NCBI RefSeq assembly: GCF_946222835.1
Contig: NZ_CAMIHD010000008.1
Coordinates: forward strand, 39,796-103,795
Origin: an uncultured Corynebacterium sp.
GTDB lineage: Bacteria > Actinomycetota > Actinomycetes > Mycobacteriales > Mycobacteriaceae
DNA length: 64,000 nt
Reading direction: 5' to 3'
A program made the translations under genes and the position numbers. The notes beneath the pieces were generated by a model. The model saw only the letters and a program-made list of their open reading frames with translations, was not told where the DNA came from and made no database searches. Of this stretch, positions 33,597 to 42,878 are shown in pieces; position 1 is the stretch's first letter; each line of letters begins with the position of its first letter.

Positions 33597-36500
33597 ATGG
33601 CCAAAAACTCCTCCTTCGTCCACCTGCACAACCACACCGAGTTCTCCATGCTCGACGGCATGGCCAAGGTCGATATGCTGGCGGACGAGGTGGTTCGCCA
33701 GAAGATGCCGGCCGTAGGCATGACTGACCATGGCAATATGTACGGCTCCGATGCCTTCTACCGTCGCATGACCGGCGCCGGCATCAAGCCCATTATCGGC
33801 ATCGAGGCGTATATGGCACCGGAGTCTCGTTTCAATAAAAAGCGCGTACTGTGGGGCACACCGGACCAAAAGCGCGACGATGTCTCCGCTTCCGGCGCCT
33901 ACCTCCACCAGACAATGATTGCGGAAAACGCCACCGGCCTGCGCAACCTTTTTACCCTGTCCTCGTTGGCTTCCTATGAGGGCCAGCTGGGCAAGTGGCC
34001 GCGCATGGATGCTGAGCTCATCGCGGAGCATGCAGACGGCATCATCGCCACCACCGGGTGCCCCTCCGGCGATGTCCAGACCCGACTCCGCCTAGGCCAG
34101 TTCAATGAAGCGCTCGAGGCCGCGGCCATGTGGCAAGACATTTACGGCAAAGATAACTTCTTCTTGGAGTTGATGGACCATGGGCTGGACATCGAAAAGC
34201 GCACGCGCGATGGCCTATTAGAGATCGGCCGCAAGCTGGACTTGCCGCCGCTGGTGACCAATGACTGCCACTACGTGCTGGAGTCCCAGGCGCCGGCGCA
34301 TGAGGCGATGTTGTGCGTGCAGACCGGCAAGACCTTTATGGACCCCGACCGCTTCAAGTTCGGCGGTACCGGTTACTACATTAAGTCGGCCGCGCAGATG
34401 CGTGAGACCTGGGACGATATGATTCCAGATGGCTGCGATAACACGCTGTGGATTGCCGAGCGCGTGCAAGACTACGGCGAGATTTGGGAAGAGCACACCC
34501 ACGATCGCATGCCTATTGCCGACGTCCCCGAGGGCCACACCCCAACCTCCTGGCTCACCCACGAGGTTATGGAAGGCCTGCAAGAGCGCTTCCCCGGCCA
34601 GGATGTTCCGGAGGAGTATATTGAGCGCGCCAAGTATGAGATTTCCGTCATTGAGATGAAGGGCTACCCGTCCTACTTCCTTATCGTGGCCGAGCTCATC
34701 AAGCACGCGCGCTCGGTGGGCATTCGCGTGGGGCCGGGACGTGGCTCGGCGGCCGGCGCGCTTGTCGCCTACGCGCTGACCATTACCAATATCGACCCCC
34801 TGGAACATGATCTCCTCTTCGAGCGATTCTTGAATCCCGAGCGCCCGTCCGCGCCCGATATCGATATCGACTTCGACGACCGCCGCCGCGGCGAGATGAT
34901 TACCTACGCGGCCGAGCGCTGGGGCGAGGATAAGGTAGCGCAGGTGATTACCTTCGGTACGGTGAAGACGAAGCAGGCCATTAAGGACTCCGCCAAGGTG
35001 CACTTTGGTCAGCCGGGCTTCCAGATGGCCGACCGCATCAACGGCGCGCTGCCGCCGGCAATCATGGCGAAGGATATTCCGCTCAAGGGCATCACAGACC
35101 CGGACCACGAGCGCTACTCCGAGGCCGCCGAGGTCCGCCAGATGGTCGAATCCGACCCGGATGTGAAAAAGATTTATGACACGGCTAGGGGCTTGGAGGG
35201 CGTCGTCAGGCAGGCAGGCGTGCACGCCTGTGCGGTGATTATGGCCTCGGTCCGCCTCATGGACCACATCCCCATGTGGAAGCGCCCGGCCGACGGCGCC
35301 TATATCACCGGCTGGGATTACCCAGCGTGTGAGGCCATCGGCCTGCTGAAGATGGACTTCCTGGGCCTGCGTAACCTCACCGTTATCGGCGACGCGATTG
35401 AAAACATCAAGCGCAACCGCGGCGAAGAAGTTCACTTGGAGCAGCTGCATGCCGACGACCCCAAGGTCTCCAAGGTCTATGACCTGCTCTCGCGCGGCGA
35501 TACGCTGGGTGTCTTCCAGCTTGACTCCGGCGGTATGCAAGAGCTGCTCAAACGCATGAAGCCAACCGGCTTTAAAGATATTGTCGCCTCCCTTGCGCTC
35601 TACCGCCCTGGCCCGATGGGCGTGAACGCCCACTGGGACTATGCGGACCGCAAGAACGGCCGTAAGGAAATCACCCCGATTCACCCGGAGCTGGAAGAGC
35701 CCCTGAAGGAAATCCTGGATGAGACCTACGGCCTCATCGTCTACCAGGAGCAGATCATGCGTATCTCGCAAAAGGTCGCCAACTACACGGCCGGCGAGGC
35801 AGATGGCTTCCGTAAGGCGATGGGTAAGAAAAAGCCCGAGGTGCTGGCTCAACAGTACGATAAGTTCTGGGGCGGCATGCAAGAAAACGGCTATTCCAAG
35901 TCTGCCATGGATGCGCTCTGGGGCACCATTGAGCCCTTCGCGTCCTACGCGTTTAATAAGTCCCACGCCGCGGGCTATGGCTTGGTGTCCTTCTGGACGG
36001 CCTACCTTAAGGCCTACTACGCGCCAGAGTATATGGCCGCGCTGCTGACCTCGGTGGGCGATAAGAAAGACAAGTCCGCCATCTACCTTTCGGACTGCCG
36101 CCACTTGGGTATCAAGGTGCTGCCGCCTTCTGTCAACGAGTCCGAAGAGGATTTCCAGGCGGTGGGAGAGGATATCCGCTTCGGCATGGGCGCTATCCGC
36201 AACGTTGGCTCGGAAGTGGTGGAGTCCATCATCAAGTCCCGCCACGACAAGGGCGCGTTTAGCTCGTTTAGTGATTACCTGGACAAGATCGAGTTGACCG
36301 CCTGCACTAAGCGCGTGACCGAAGCTCTCATTAAGGCTGGCGCCTTCGACGACTTGAACCACCCGCGCAAGGGGCTCATGCTCATCCACGAGGACGCGGT
36401 GGATGCGGTGCAAACCACCAAGAAGGCGGCGGATAAGGGCCAATTCGATCTCTTCGCCGGAATTGGCGGGGGAGAAGATGATGAGGCTTCCAACGCCTTT

Positions 36501-37169
36501 GCCTTGGACATCCCAGAAGACAACTGGGACCGCAAACACGAGCTTGCCCTTGAACGAGAGATGCTTGGCCTGTACGTTTCCGGCCACCCTCTCGATGGCT
36601 TTGAGGAGGCGCTGGCCGCGCAAACGGATACCCCGCTGACAAAAATCCTCAACGATGAGGTGCACAACGGCCAAGAGCTCATCATCGGTGGCATCATCTC
36701 AGGCGTGGACCGCCGCTTTTCCAAGCGCGATGGCTCTCCTTGGGCCATTGTCACGGTGGAGGACCACAACGGCGCGCAGGTGGAAATTTTGGTATTCAAT
36801 AAGGTCTACTCGCTCGTCGCCCCACAGATTGTGGAGGACAATATCATCTTGGCGCGCGTAAACGTCAAGGTCCGCGATGAGCGCCGCTCCCTGTTTTGCT
36901 CCGATATCCGCGTCCCAGATCTCGGACCTGGCGGGGGCGCGGGCCTGCCGCTGCGCCTGACCATGCGCACGGACCAGTGCACCATGGAAAATATCGCCCG
37001 GCTCAAGCAGGTTTTGCTCAAAAACCAGGGCGAGTCGGACGTGTACCTCGAGCTTGTCGACGGCACCGAATCCACCACTATGATCCTCGGTGACCACCTG
37101 CGCGTGGAACGCTCCGGCAACCTTATGGGTGATCTCAAGGCCACTATGGGCGCAGGCATTTTAGGCTGA
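33597..37169 (+). CDS. dnaE: Replicative DNA polymerase III alpha subunit DnaE
   Basis: DnaE is the chromosomal replicase. The 1190-residue protein has an N-terminal PHP domain (FVHLHNHTEFSMLDGMAKVD, VGMTDHGNMYG), which supplies 3'-5' proofreading in actinobacteria. The palm follows with GPGRGSAAGALVAYAL and the catalytic Asp run PDIDIDFDD (about residues 420-428), then the fingers (YRPGPMGVN, YNKSHAAGY-like FNKSHAAGYG). The tandem helix-hairpin-helix and an OB domain (GGIISGVDRRFSKRDGSPWA) complete it. The length is normal for DnaE1. Confidence 0.97.
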   Translation: MAKNSSFVHLHNHTEFSMLDGMAKVDMLADEVVRQKMPAVGMTDHGNMYGSDAFYRRMTGAGIKPIIGIEAYMAPESRFNKKRVLWGTPDQKRDDVSASGAYLHQTMIAENATGLRNLFTLSSLASYEGQLGKWPRMDAELIAEHADGIIATTGCPSGDVQTRLRLGQFNEALEAAAMWQDIYGKDNFFLELMDHGLDIEKRTRDGLLEIGRKLDLPPLVTNDCHYVLESQAPAHEAMLCVQTGKTFMDPDRFKFGGTGYYIKSAAQMRETWDDMIPDGCDNTLWIAERVQDYGEIWEEHTHDRMPIADVPEGHTPTSWLTHEVMEGLQERFPGQDVPEEYIERAKYEISVIEMKGYPSYFLIVAELIKHARSVGIRVGPGRGSAAGALVAYALTITNIDPLEHDLLFERFLNPERPSAPDIDIDFDDRRRGEMITYAAERWGEDKVAQVITFGTVKTKQAIKDSAKVHFGQPGFQMADRINGALPPAIMAKDIPLKGITDPDHERYSEAAEVRQMVESDPDVKKIYDTARGLEGVVRQAGVHACAVIMASVRLMDHIPMWKRPADGAYITGWDYPACEAIGLLKMDFLGLRNLTVIGDAIENIKRNRGEEVHLEQLHADDPKVSKVYDLLSRGDTLGVFQLDSGGMQELLKRMKPTGFKDIVASLALYRPGPMGVNAHWDYADRKNGRKEITPIHPELEEPLKEILDETYGLIVYQEQIMRISQKVANYTAGEADGFRKAMGKKKPEVLAQQYDKFWGGMQENGYSKSAMDALWGTIEPFASYAFNKSHAAGYGLVSFWTAYLKAYYAPEYMAALLTSVGDKKDKSAIYLSDCRHLGIKVLPPSVNESEEDFQAVGEDIRFGMGAIRNVGSEVVESIIKSRHDKGAFSSFSDYLDKIELTACTKRVTEALIKAGAFDDLNHPRKGLMLIHEDAVDAVQTTKKAADKGQFDLFAGIGGGEDDEASNAFALDIPEDNWDRKHELALEREMLGLYVSGHPLDGFEEALAAQTDTPLTKILNDEVHNGQELIIGGIISGVDRRFSKRDGSPWAIVTVEDHNGAQVEILVFNKVYSLVAPQIVEDNIILARVNVKVRDERRSLFCSDIRVPDLGPGGGAGLPLRLTMRTDQCTMENIARLKQVLLKNQGESDVYLELVDGTESTTMILGDHLRVERSGNLMGDLKATMGAGILG

Positions 37170-37206
37170 ATTTAATCCCGGCGGCGGCCGATGTCCTCCG
37201 TTAATC

Positions 37207-37222
37207 TAGACAGCACAGTCTA
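37207..37222. promoter_or_regulatory. Putative McbR operator
   Basis: TAGAC-AGCACA-GTCTA matches the C. glutamicum McbR consensus TAGAC-N6-GTCTA exactly. McbR represses methionine and cysteine metabolism genes. The site lies 20 bp before the ATG of a MetE-like gene. Confidence 0.8.
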
Positions 37223-37241
37223 TATCAATGGAGGAAACCCG

Positions 37242-38432
37242 ATGGTTACAAAGATTCGCACCACCCACGTCGGCTCACTGCCGCGCACTCCAGAGTTGCT
37301 GGAGGCCAACCTGAAGCGCGCGGAGCTGCCGGACGCGGAGTTTCAGGGGATTTTGAAGGCCGCGGTGGCGGACGTCGTCAAGCGGCAGCTCGATCTCGGC
37401 CTCGATATCATTAACGAGGGTGAGTACGGACATATCACCTCGGGTGCCGTGGACTACGGTGCGTGGTGGAATTATTCCTTTAGCCGCCTGGGCGGGCTGA
37501 CGATGACGGATACCGACCGCTGGGAATCGGCCGAGGTAGTGCGCTCCAAGCCGGGGGAGCCGCGGTTGACGTCGTTTATTGATCGACGTGACCGCGCGCT
37601 GTTCTCGGAGGCCTATAATGACCCGGATTCTGGCATCTTTACCGGTCGCGCCAAGGTGGCAAACCCAGAGTTCACCGGCCCGGTAACCTATATCGGCCAA
37701 GATGAAGTTGCCGCCGATGTCCGCTTGCTTGCCGACGCCCTACCTTCCGGCACCCCAGGCTTCATCGCCGCCCTTTCCCCCGGTTCGGCCGCGCGCCTGA
37801 CCAACCGCTACTACGACGATGAGCATGAGTTGCTTGCCGACGTCGGCCGAGCAATGCGCACCGAGTACCAAGCCATCACCGATGCCGGGCTCACCGTGCA
37901 ATTCGACGCACCTGACCTGGCCGAGGCCTGGGACCAAATTAATCCGGAGCCAACCGTAGAGGACTTCCGCGGCTTCATTCGCGAGCGCATCGATGTCCTT
38001 AATGATTCCATTGCTGGCCTGCCTAAGGAACAAACGCGCCTGCATATCTGCTGGGGTTCCTGGCACGGCCCGCACGTAACCGACGTCCCATTTGCAGATA
38101 TCATCGAGGAAATCTTGCGGGCCGAGGTCGGCGGATTTTCTTTCGAAGCCGCGTCACCGCGTCACGCGCATGAGTGGCGTGTGTGGCAGGACCATGCGCT
38201 GCCGGAAGGAACCGTGATTTATCCGGGGGTGGTCTCGCACTCCACCAATGCGGTGGAACACCCGCGGCTCGTGGCCGATCGCATCATTCAATTCGCTGAG
38301 GTGGTCGGACCGGACAAGGTCATCGCATCGACCGATTGCGGTTTGGGCGGCCGCCTGCACCCGCAGATTGCGTGGGCGAAGCTGCAATCCTTGGTAGAAG
38401 GTGCTGACATCGCTACCCGCGAACTGTTTTAA
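37242..38432 (+). CDS. MetE-like (cobalamin-independent methionine synthase family) methyltransferase
   Basis: A 396-residue protein corresponding to the catalytic half of MetE; the N-terminal MetE domain is absent. Zinc-ligand motifs are visible: His and Cys in RLHICWGSWHGPH, and Cys in ASTDCGLGGR. THVGSLPRTPELL is at the start, and GLDIINEGEYGHI is also present. Such short MetE-like proteins act on methyl donors other than the usual folate or are of unknown specificity. ATG 37242 has GGAGGAAA upstream. The putative McbR site supports a sulfur or methionine role. Confidence 0.85.
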   Translation: MVTKIRTTHVGSLPRTPELLEANLKRAELPDAEFQGILKAAVADVVKRQLDLGLDIINEGEYGHITSGAVDYGAWWNYSFSRLGGLTMTDTDRWESAEVVRSKPGEPRLTSFIDRRDRALFSEAYNDPDSGIFTGRAKVANPEFTGPVTYIGQDEVAADVRLLADALPSGTPGFIAALSPGSAARLTNRYYDDEHELLADVGRAMRTEYQAITDAGLTVQFDAPDLAEAWDQINPEPTVEDFRGFIRERIDVLNDSIAGLPKEQTRLHICWGSWHGPHVTDVPFADIIEEILRAEVGGFSFEAASPRHAHEWRVWQDHALPEGTVIYPGVVSHSTNAVEHPRLVADRIIQFAEVVGPDKVIASTDCGLGGRLHPQIAWAKLQSLVEGADIATRELF

Positions 38433-38441
38433 AAACGCCTA

Positions 38442-38469
38442 AAGCCGCTCCGGAACTCCGGAGCGGCTT
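38442..38469. terminator. Bidirectional terminator
   Basis: AAGCCGCTCCGG (38442-38453) pairs perfectly with CCGGAGCGGCTT (38458-38469) around an AACT loop. It lies between two convergent genes. Confidence 0.9.
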
Positions 38470-38481
38470 AGTCTTTGGCGT

Positions 38482-38967
38482 CTAGAAGCGCACGCCCAGC
38501 TGCTTGAGAGCGTTCTTCATCGGCTCCAGCACAGCCGGGTTCACTTTGGCAACCATAGCCAAGGCTTGCAGCAACGCAGCGACCAGGCTGGTGGCCACGG
38601 TCACCCAGCCCATGACCTCGAGGAACTTTTCTGGGGTGGAAGAGCCCCAAATAGGCAGACGCTTAAGTGCCTCGATCTGGTGCTGCTCCGCCTCCTTAGC
38701 AACGCAGTCCGGTTCCTCTGGCATTCCGGAAGAACCGTAGCCGTTGGTCAGGCCCTGGATAAGCTCCTGCGGGGTGCGGGCAGAAGATCCGAGCTCGCCG
38801 CTCTCGACCTTCTTGAGATGCTCCTCCTTGGCCTTGTCGACCTCGGCCTGGCATTCAGCCGAAATCTGCTTTGGCTGCTCTTCTGCGGCAGAAGCAGTAG
38901 CTGGTGCGACGAGGCCTGCTGTCACGGCGGTGGCGGCGACGAGCGAAATGCTGAGACGGTTGCGCAT
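38482..38967 (-). CDS. Secreted small protein, unknown function
   Basis: A 161-residue protein with a Sec signal peptide (MRNRLSISLVAATAVTAG, cleavage near residue 27 after TASA). A charged middle segment and a hydrophobic C-terminal helix (about residues 122-140) follow, with a basic tail (PMKNALKQLGVRF). ATG 38967 is set by a perfect AAGGAGA ribosome site 6-7 nt upstream. No family was recognised. The hydrophobic helix near the end resembles the tail of its neighbour at 39029-40870 only in layout. Confidence 0.8.
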   Translation of the reverse strand: MRNRLSISLVAATAVTAGLVAPATASAAEEQPKQISAECQAEVDKAKEEHLKKVESGELGSSARTPQELIQGLTNGYGSSGMPEEPDCVAKEAEQHQIEALKRLPIWGSSTPEKFLEVMGWVTVATSLVAALLQALAMVAKVNPAVLEPMKNALKQLGVRF

Positions 38968-39028
38968 GGTTCTCCTTAGAGTGAGAGGTATTAGCCTCAA
39001 ACAATTTAGCAGGTAAACCCCGGAAGGT

Positions 39029-40870
39029 CTATGGCAAAAGCTTGCGCACCTGTGCCGGTAGCAATGCGTAGAACTCGTCGACGGTCTTCGGCAAGAAACC
39101 TAACACCCCGCCAATCAGCGCGCCGAGGCCCACTAAACCGGCGATGATTCCGGCACCGGCGGCGATGCTGCTGCCGTTGCTGGAGCCATTGGGCTTGTCA
39201 GGCGTGGAGTTGGCGGCATCGGCAAGCAGGTCCTTGACAGAGAACACGGTGGTGGTGCCGGATACCTCGTTGCCGGCGATGAGGAGGGCATCGTCGGTCG
39301 GGGAGTCCGCTGCCGGGACGAAAGCAAGGCCTTCGGGGCCTAGGTTGCCGGCCAGAGCTGTCGCGGCGACATCGTCCTCGTTGTAGCCAACGGAAAAATC
39401 GCGATTATTGACGTAGGTGACAAACTTCGCTTCGGTGGGGGTCGTCACATCGTAGACGAAGATGCCGCCCACGCGCTCTGCGCCGATAAAGGCGTAAGTG
39501 CGATCTCCAACCTTGCCGATGGTCAGTGCCTCTGGCTCCGGGCCCTTATTATCAGAGCGGTCATCAAATTCGGGATCCTCATTATCGGCATTAAAGTTCA
39601 GACCAGGAATGTCCTTGGTGATTTCTTCAAAGTCCGAGCCGGAGTCGAAGACGACGTTGCCCTCGCCGTCGTAGATGCTAAAGGAGCGCGAGCCGTAGGA
39701 GTACAAGCCGTCGAAGCAGCCCTTTTGCTCGTTCCAGCCAGAAGCATTAGAGAGCTTGAGGTTGCCGGCGAACTTCTTGTCTTCGATGCCGTCAGGAAGC
39801 TCGAGATCGTCGCAGACCTTGCCCTCCTTGACTAGGTCCTTGAGTTCCACTTCGTCGGTATAGTCGCCCCATTCGCGGGCATCGCCCTCGTTGGCGGTGG
39901 CGAAGAAGGTTTGTCCATCTACTTCGAAGGCACCGATGGAGTCCGGCATGGATAGGCCGTGTACCGGGATGGTGCGCAGCTCGGCAGCGTCATCCTTATT
40001 AGACGGATCCAACGGCACCTGGGAGTGGTCTGCAATGTGGGCGGGAAGAACCTTTTCTACCGTGGCAGACTCGATATCGATGACCGCGATGGCGTTGTTT
40101 TCTTGCAGCGTGGCGTAGGCTTTGCCGCCTGCAGAGGAAATGTATTCCGGCTCGAAGTCCCGTGAAGGCAGGTTATGGTGCTCGGAAGGGCCGAAGACAC
40201 GGATGGAGGGGTCAAGGTAGGCGGTGTCAAAGTCGGTGAAGTCGGCCGTGTGGACGTCGCTAAGCGCGGGTGCAGCGACGTCGGTGGGCAGGCTAATGAC
40301 AGAAACGGAGCCTTCCGGATCCTTGAGGTAGGCGGTGCCTTCGGAATTGAGGGCGTCGGAAGGCTCGCCCTCGTTGGCTACGAGCGCGTGGCGGCCATCG
40401 GCAGTGAGGTGCACGTTATCTGGCAGCGCGCCCACGCCCACGCGCCCGAGCTCCTTACCAGTCTCAGCGTTGAAAAACAGAGCTTCGCCGTTGTCGGTCT
40501 TATCCGCCTGCTGCACCGCGGCCACGGCCAGGCCATCGGGGCGTACAGCTACCGAGTTGATTTCTTTGTCTCCCCCGGCGGAGATGGCGCCGATCTTGCG
40601 CGGCTGGGTGGGATCGGAGCCATCAAGGATGTCGACCTCGCCGGAGCGCGCGTTGACGGTGAGGATGCGCTGGGACGCGGCGTGGTAGGCGACGATTTCA
40701 GCTGCGGACTTGCCCAGCACGCCGGATTCATAGGAACCAATCGGGGTCAACTGGAGTGCGGCGTTGGGCGCGGAGTGCTCCAGCACGTTATCCACGATGT
40801 GGGCATGCGCGGCTGGGGCGCAGGCAAGGACGAGCGAGGAAGTAACGCAGAGAGAGATGCGCTTGAGCAT
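39029..40870 (-). CDS. Choice-of-anchor I family exported beta-propeller protein
   Basis: A 613-residue exported protein. The N-terminal signal contains both a possible lipobox (LVLAC) and an AHA cleavage site. A beta-propeller-like domain of the choice-of-anchor I type follows (INSVAVRPDGLAVAAVQQAD, LPDNVHLTADGRHALVANEG, GPEPEALTIGKVGDRTYAFI, NLGPEGLAFVP). A Ser/Gly/Asn linker and a C-terminal hydrophobic helix (about residues 560-590) end in a short amphipathic tail. Relatives are surface proteins, some linked to alkaline-phosphatase-like activity. GAAAGGA precedes ATG 40870. Confidence 0.85.
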   Translation of the reverse strand: MLKRISLCVTSSLVLACAPAAHAHIVDNVLEHSAPNAALQLTPIGSYESGVLGKSAAEIVAYHAASQRILTVNARSGEVDILDGSDPTQPRKIGAISAGGDKEINSVAVRPDGLAVAAVQQADKTDNGEALFFNAETGKELGRVGVGALPDNVHLTADGRHALVANEGEPSDALNSEGTAYLKDPEGSVSVISLPTDVAAPALSDVHTADFTDFDTAYLDPSIRVFGPSEHHNLPSRDFEPEYISSAGGKAYATLQENNAIAVIDIESATVEKVLPAHIADHSQVPLDPSNKDDAAELRTIPVHGLSMPDSIGAFEVDGQTFFATANEGDAREWGDYTDEVELKDLVKEGKVCDDLELPDGIEDKKFAGNLKLSNASGWNEQKGCFDGLYSYGSRSFSIYDGEGNVVFDSGSDFEEITKDIPGLNFNADNEDPEFDDRSDNKGPEPEALTIGKVGDRTYAFIGAERVGGIFVYDVTTPTEAKFVTYVNNRDFSVGYNEDDVAATALAGNLGPEGLAFVPAADSPTDDALLIAGNEVSGTTTVFSVKDLLADAANSTPDKPNGSSNGSSIAAGAGIIAGLVGLGALIGGVLGFLPKTVDEFYALLPAQVRKLLP

Positions 40871-40955
40871 TAATATTCCTTTCTTGTGGTTATGTCCACT
40901 ATTGCCTATGTAGGTAACGCTGGAACAAAAGGCCAGTGAATTTCCAGTGAATGGG

Positions 40956-40961
40956 TAGACT
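40956..40961 (+). promoter_or_regulatory. Putative -10 element for ilvA (TAGACT)
   Basis: TAGACT lies 8 nt upstream of ATG 40970, with no ribosome site. No T-box or leader-peptide attenuator is present in the 99-bp gap. Confidence 0.4.
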
Positions 40962-40969
40962 GTCAAGAC

Positions 40970-42238
40970 ATGACTGATTCGACCATCCATGCATCCGATA
41001 TCCAGCAGGCGCAGGCGCGGATTAGCTCGGAAATCGCCCCGACTCCGCTGCAGTATTGCGCCCGGCTTTCGGCCGAGACGGGTTGCGAGGTCTACCTCAA
41101 GCGGGAGGATTTGCAAGACGTACGCTCCTATAAGATTCGCGGCGCGTTAAACGGAATGTCGAATGTCCCTCAGGAAGAGCGCGGCCGGGGAATTGTTACG
41201 GCCTCGGCCGGCAATCATGCACAGGGCGTGGCTTATGCCTGCCGCACAATGGGTATCGCCGGCAAGATTTTTGTGCCAGAGCCCACGCCGATGCAAAAGC
41301 GCGACCGCATCCTGGTCCACGGCGGCGACCAAGTAGAACTGGTGGTGGTTGGTTCCAACTTCGATGAGGCAGCCGCGGCCGCGCATGCCGACGCCGCCGA
41401 GCGCGACGCTACCTTCATCGAGCCCTTCGACGCCCGTGATACCATCACCGGACAAGGCACCGTTGCCGCGGAAGTGCTGGCGCAGCTATCGGCCAAGGGA
41501 AAGTCGCTGGATACCATCGTTGTTCCCGTGGGAGGAGGCGGCCTGATTTCGGGCATCACCTCCTACCTTGCGGATATGGCACCGAGCACCGGAGTGGTGG
41601 GAATGGAGCCGGAAGGGGCGGCGTCGCTAAGAGCGGCGTTTGATCACGGCGGGCCGGTAACGCTAGAAGAAGTCGACCCCTTCGTGGATGGTGCGGCGGT
41701 AAAGCGCTTGGGCGCGCTGCCATATGAGATTTTGGACGCCAATCGCGAGCGCTTGAGTTTTGACACCGTGTCCGAGGGCGCGGTGTGCACGGACTTGCTC
41801 AACCTGTATCAAAATGAGGGAATCATTGCTGAGCCGGCTGGTGCACTGTCGGTGGCGGGCCTGCATCAGCTGGACTTGCAGCCGGGCTCGACGGTGGTGT
41901 GCGTGATTTCCGGCGGCAATAATGACGTGCTGCGCTACGCCGAAATCATGGAGCGCTCCCTAGTCCACCGCGGACTCAAACATTATTTCCTGGTGAATTT
42001 CCCGCAGGAGCCGGGGCAGCTGCGCCATTTTTTGCAGGAGATTTTGGGCCCGACCGATGACATCACGCTGTTTGAGTACCTGAAGCGCAATAACCGGGAG
42101 ACTGGCGCTGCGCTGGTAGGCCTGCAGCTTAGCCGCGCCGAAGACCTCGACGGCCTGCTCGAGCGCATGGGTGAATCCAAGATTTCGGTGCAGTACCTCA
42201 AGCCTGGCACCCCCGAGTACGAATTCCTCGTGGCCTAA
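40970..42238 (+). CDS. ilvA: Threonine ammonia-lyase (threonine deaminase)
   Basis: IlvA converts threonine to 2-oxobutyrate, the first step to isoleucine. The 422-residue PLP enzyme has the PLP Lys in KREDLQDVRSYKIRGA, ASAGNHAQGVAYA, the phosphate-binding VPVGGGGLISGI, and one C-terminal regulatory ACT-like domain (LVNFPQEPGQLRHFLQEILG). This is shorter than the two-domain E. coli enzyme and typical for Corynebacterium. Its stop shares a base with the next ATG (TAATG). Confidence 0.95.
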   Translation: MTDSTIHASDIQQAQARISSEIAPTPLQYCARLSAETGCEVYLKREDLQDVRSYKIRGALNGMSNVPQEERGRGIVTASAGNHAQGVAYACRTMGIAGKIFVPEPTPMQKRDRILVHGGDQVELVVVGSNFDEAAAAAHADAAERDATFIEPFDARDTITGQGTVAAEVLAQLSAKGKSLDTIVVPVGGGGLISGITSYLADMAPSTGVVGMEPEGAASLRAAFDHGGPVTLEEVDPFVDGAAVKRLGALPYEILDANRERLSFDTVSEGAVCTDLLNLYQNEGIIAEPAGALSVAGLHQLDLQPGSTVVCVISGGNNDVLRYAEIMERSLVHRGLKHYFLVNFPQEPGQLRHFLQEILGPTDDITLFEYLKRNNRETGAALVGLQLSRAEDLDGLLERMGESKISVQYLKPGTPEYEFLVA

Positions 42239-42876
42239 TGCAGGATTCTTATCGTCGCCCCGTAGGCCAAGTCGAACACGAAATTGAAATCAAGCGTTCT
42301 CGGTTCATTACTGTGATCGGCCGCGTCACCAATGAGGAAGAGGCCCGCGCGTTTATCGACGCCGCCCGCACCCGTTTTCCCGACGCCCGCCACCACTGCT
42401 CCGCCTACGTCTACCATGTCGACGGCGCGAATCCGGTGGAGCGTTCCTCCGATGATGGCGAGCCTTCCGGCACGGCCGGAAAACCCATGCTGGATGTGGT
42501 CAAAGGCTCCGGCATGCTCGATATCTGTGCGGTGGTTGTGCGCTACTTCGGCGGTATCAAGCTGGGCGCCGGCGGCCTCGTGCATGCCTATGGCGGTGCA
42601 GTGAGCGAGACCATGGAGAAGGTGCGCGCGGTGACCCGGGCGCGCCGGGAGCTTTATGCGGTGGAGTGCCCACACGCGACGGCCGGGCGAGTGGAGGCGG
42701 ATCTGCGCGGGCGCGGCTATGAGATAACCGATACCGCGTATGCGGCTGCGGTGACCTTTACCGTGGCCGTGCGCCCGGGTGGGCTGGAAGAGCTGGAAGC
42801 TACGCTGGCAGCGATCTCACAAGGCCAGCTCGAGGCGGCAGAAGCCGGTAGCGCGTGGGTTGAGGTAGGATCCTGA
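42238..42876 (+). CDS. YigZ/IMPACT family protein
   Basis: A 212-residue protein of the UPF0029/IMPACT family. It has the N-terminal core (EIEIKRSRFITVIGRVTNEE, HHCSAYVYHVDG, SSDDGEPSGTAGKPMLDVVK, CAVVVRYFGGIKLGAGGLVH) and a C-terminal ferredoxin-like DUF1949 domain. Bacterial members have no settled biochemical role, and eukaryotic IMPACT regulates translation stress signalling. Translationally coupled to ilvA by a one-base overlap. Confidence 0.9.
   Translation: MQDSYRRPVGQVEHEIEIKRSRFITVIGRVTNEEEARAFIDAARTRFPDARHHCSAYVYHVDGANPVERSSDDGEPSGTAGKPMLDVVKGSGMLDICAVVVRYFGGIKLGAGGLVHAYGGAVSETMEKVRAVTRARRELYAVECPHATAGRVEADLRGRGYEITDTAYAAAVTFTVAVRPGGLEELEATLAAISQGQLEAAEAGSAWVEVGS
42866..42871 (+). 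promoter_or_regulatory. Putative leaderless -10 element (TAGGAT) for the 42879 gene
   Basis: TAGGAT is followed by 7 nt and ATG 42879. It lies within the last codons of the YigZ-family gene. Confidence 0.45.
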
Positions 42877-42878
42877 CC

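Noticed and set aside
34218..36674. Long minus-strand open frame (818 codons) opposite dnaE
   Set aside because: It lies wholly antisense to the well-supported dnaE gene and its translation has no recognisable domain. GC-rich third positions create such mirror frames.
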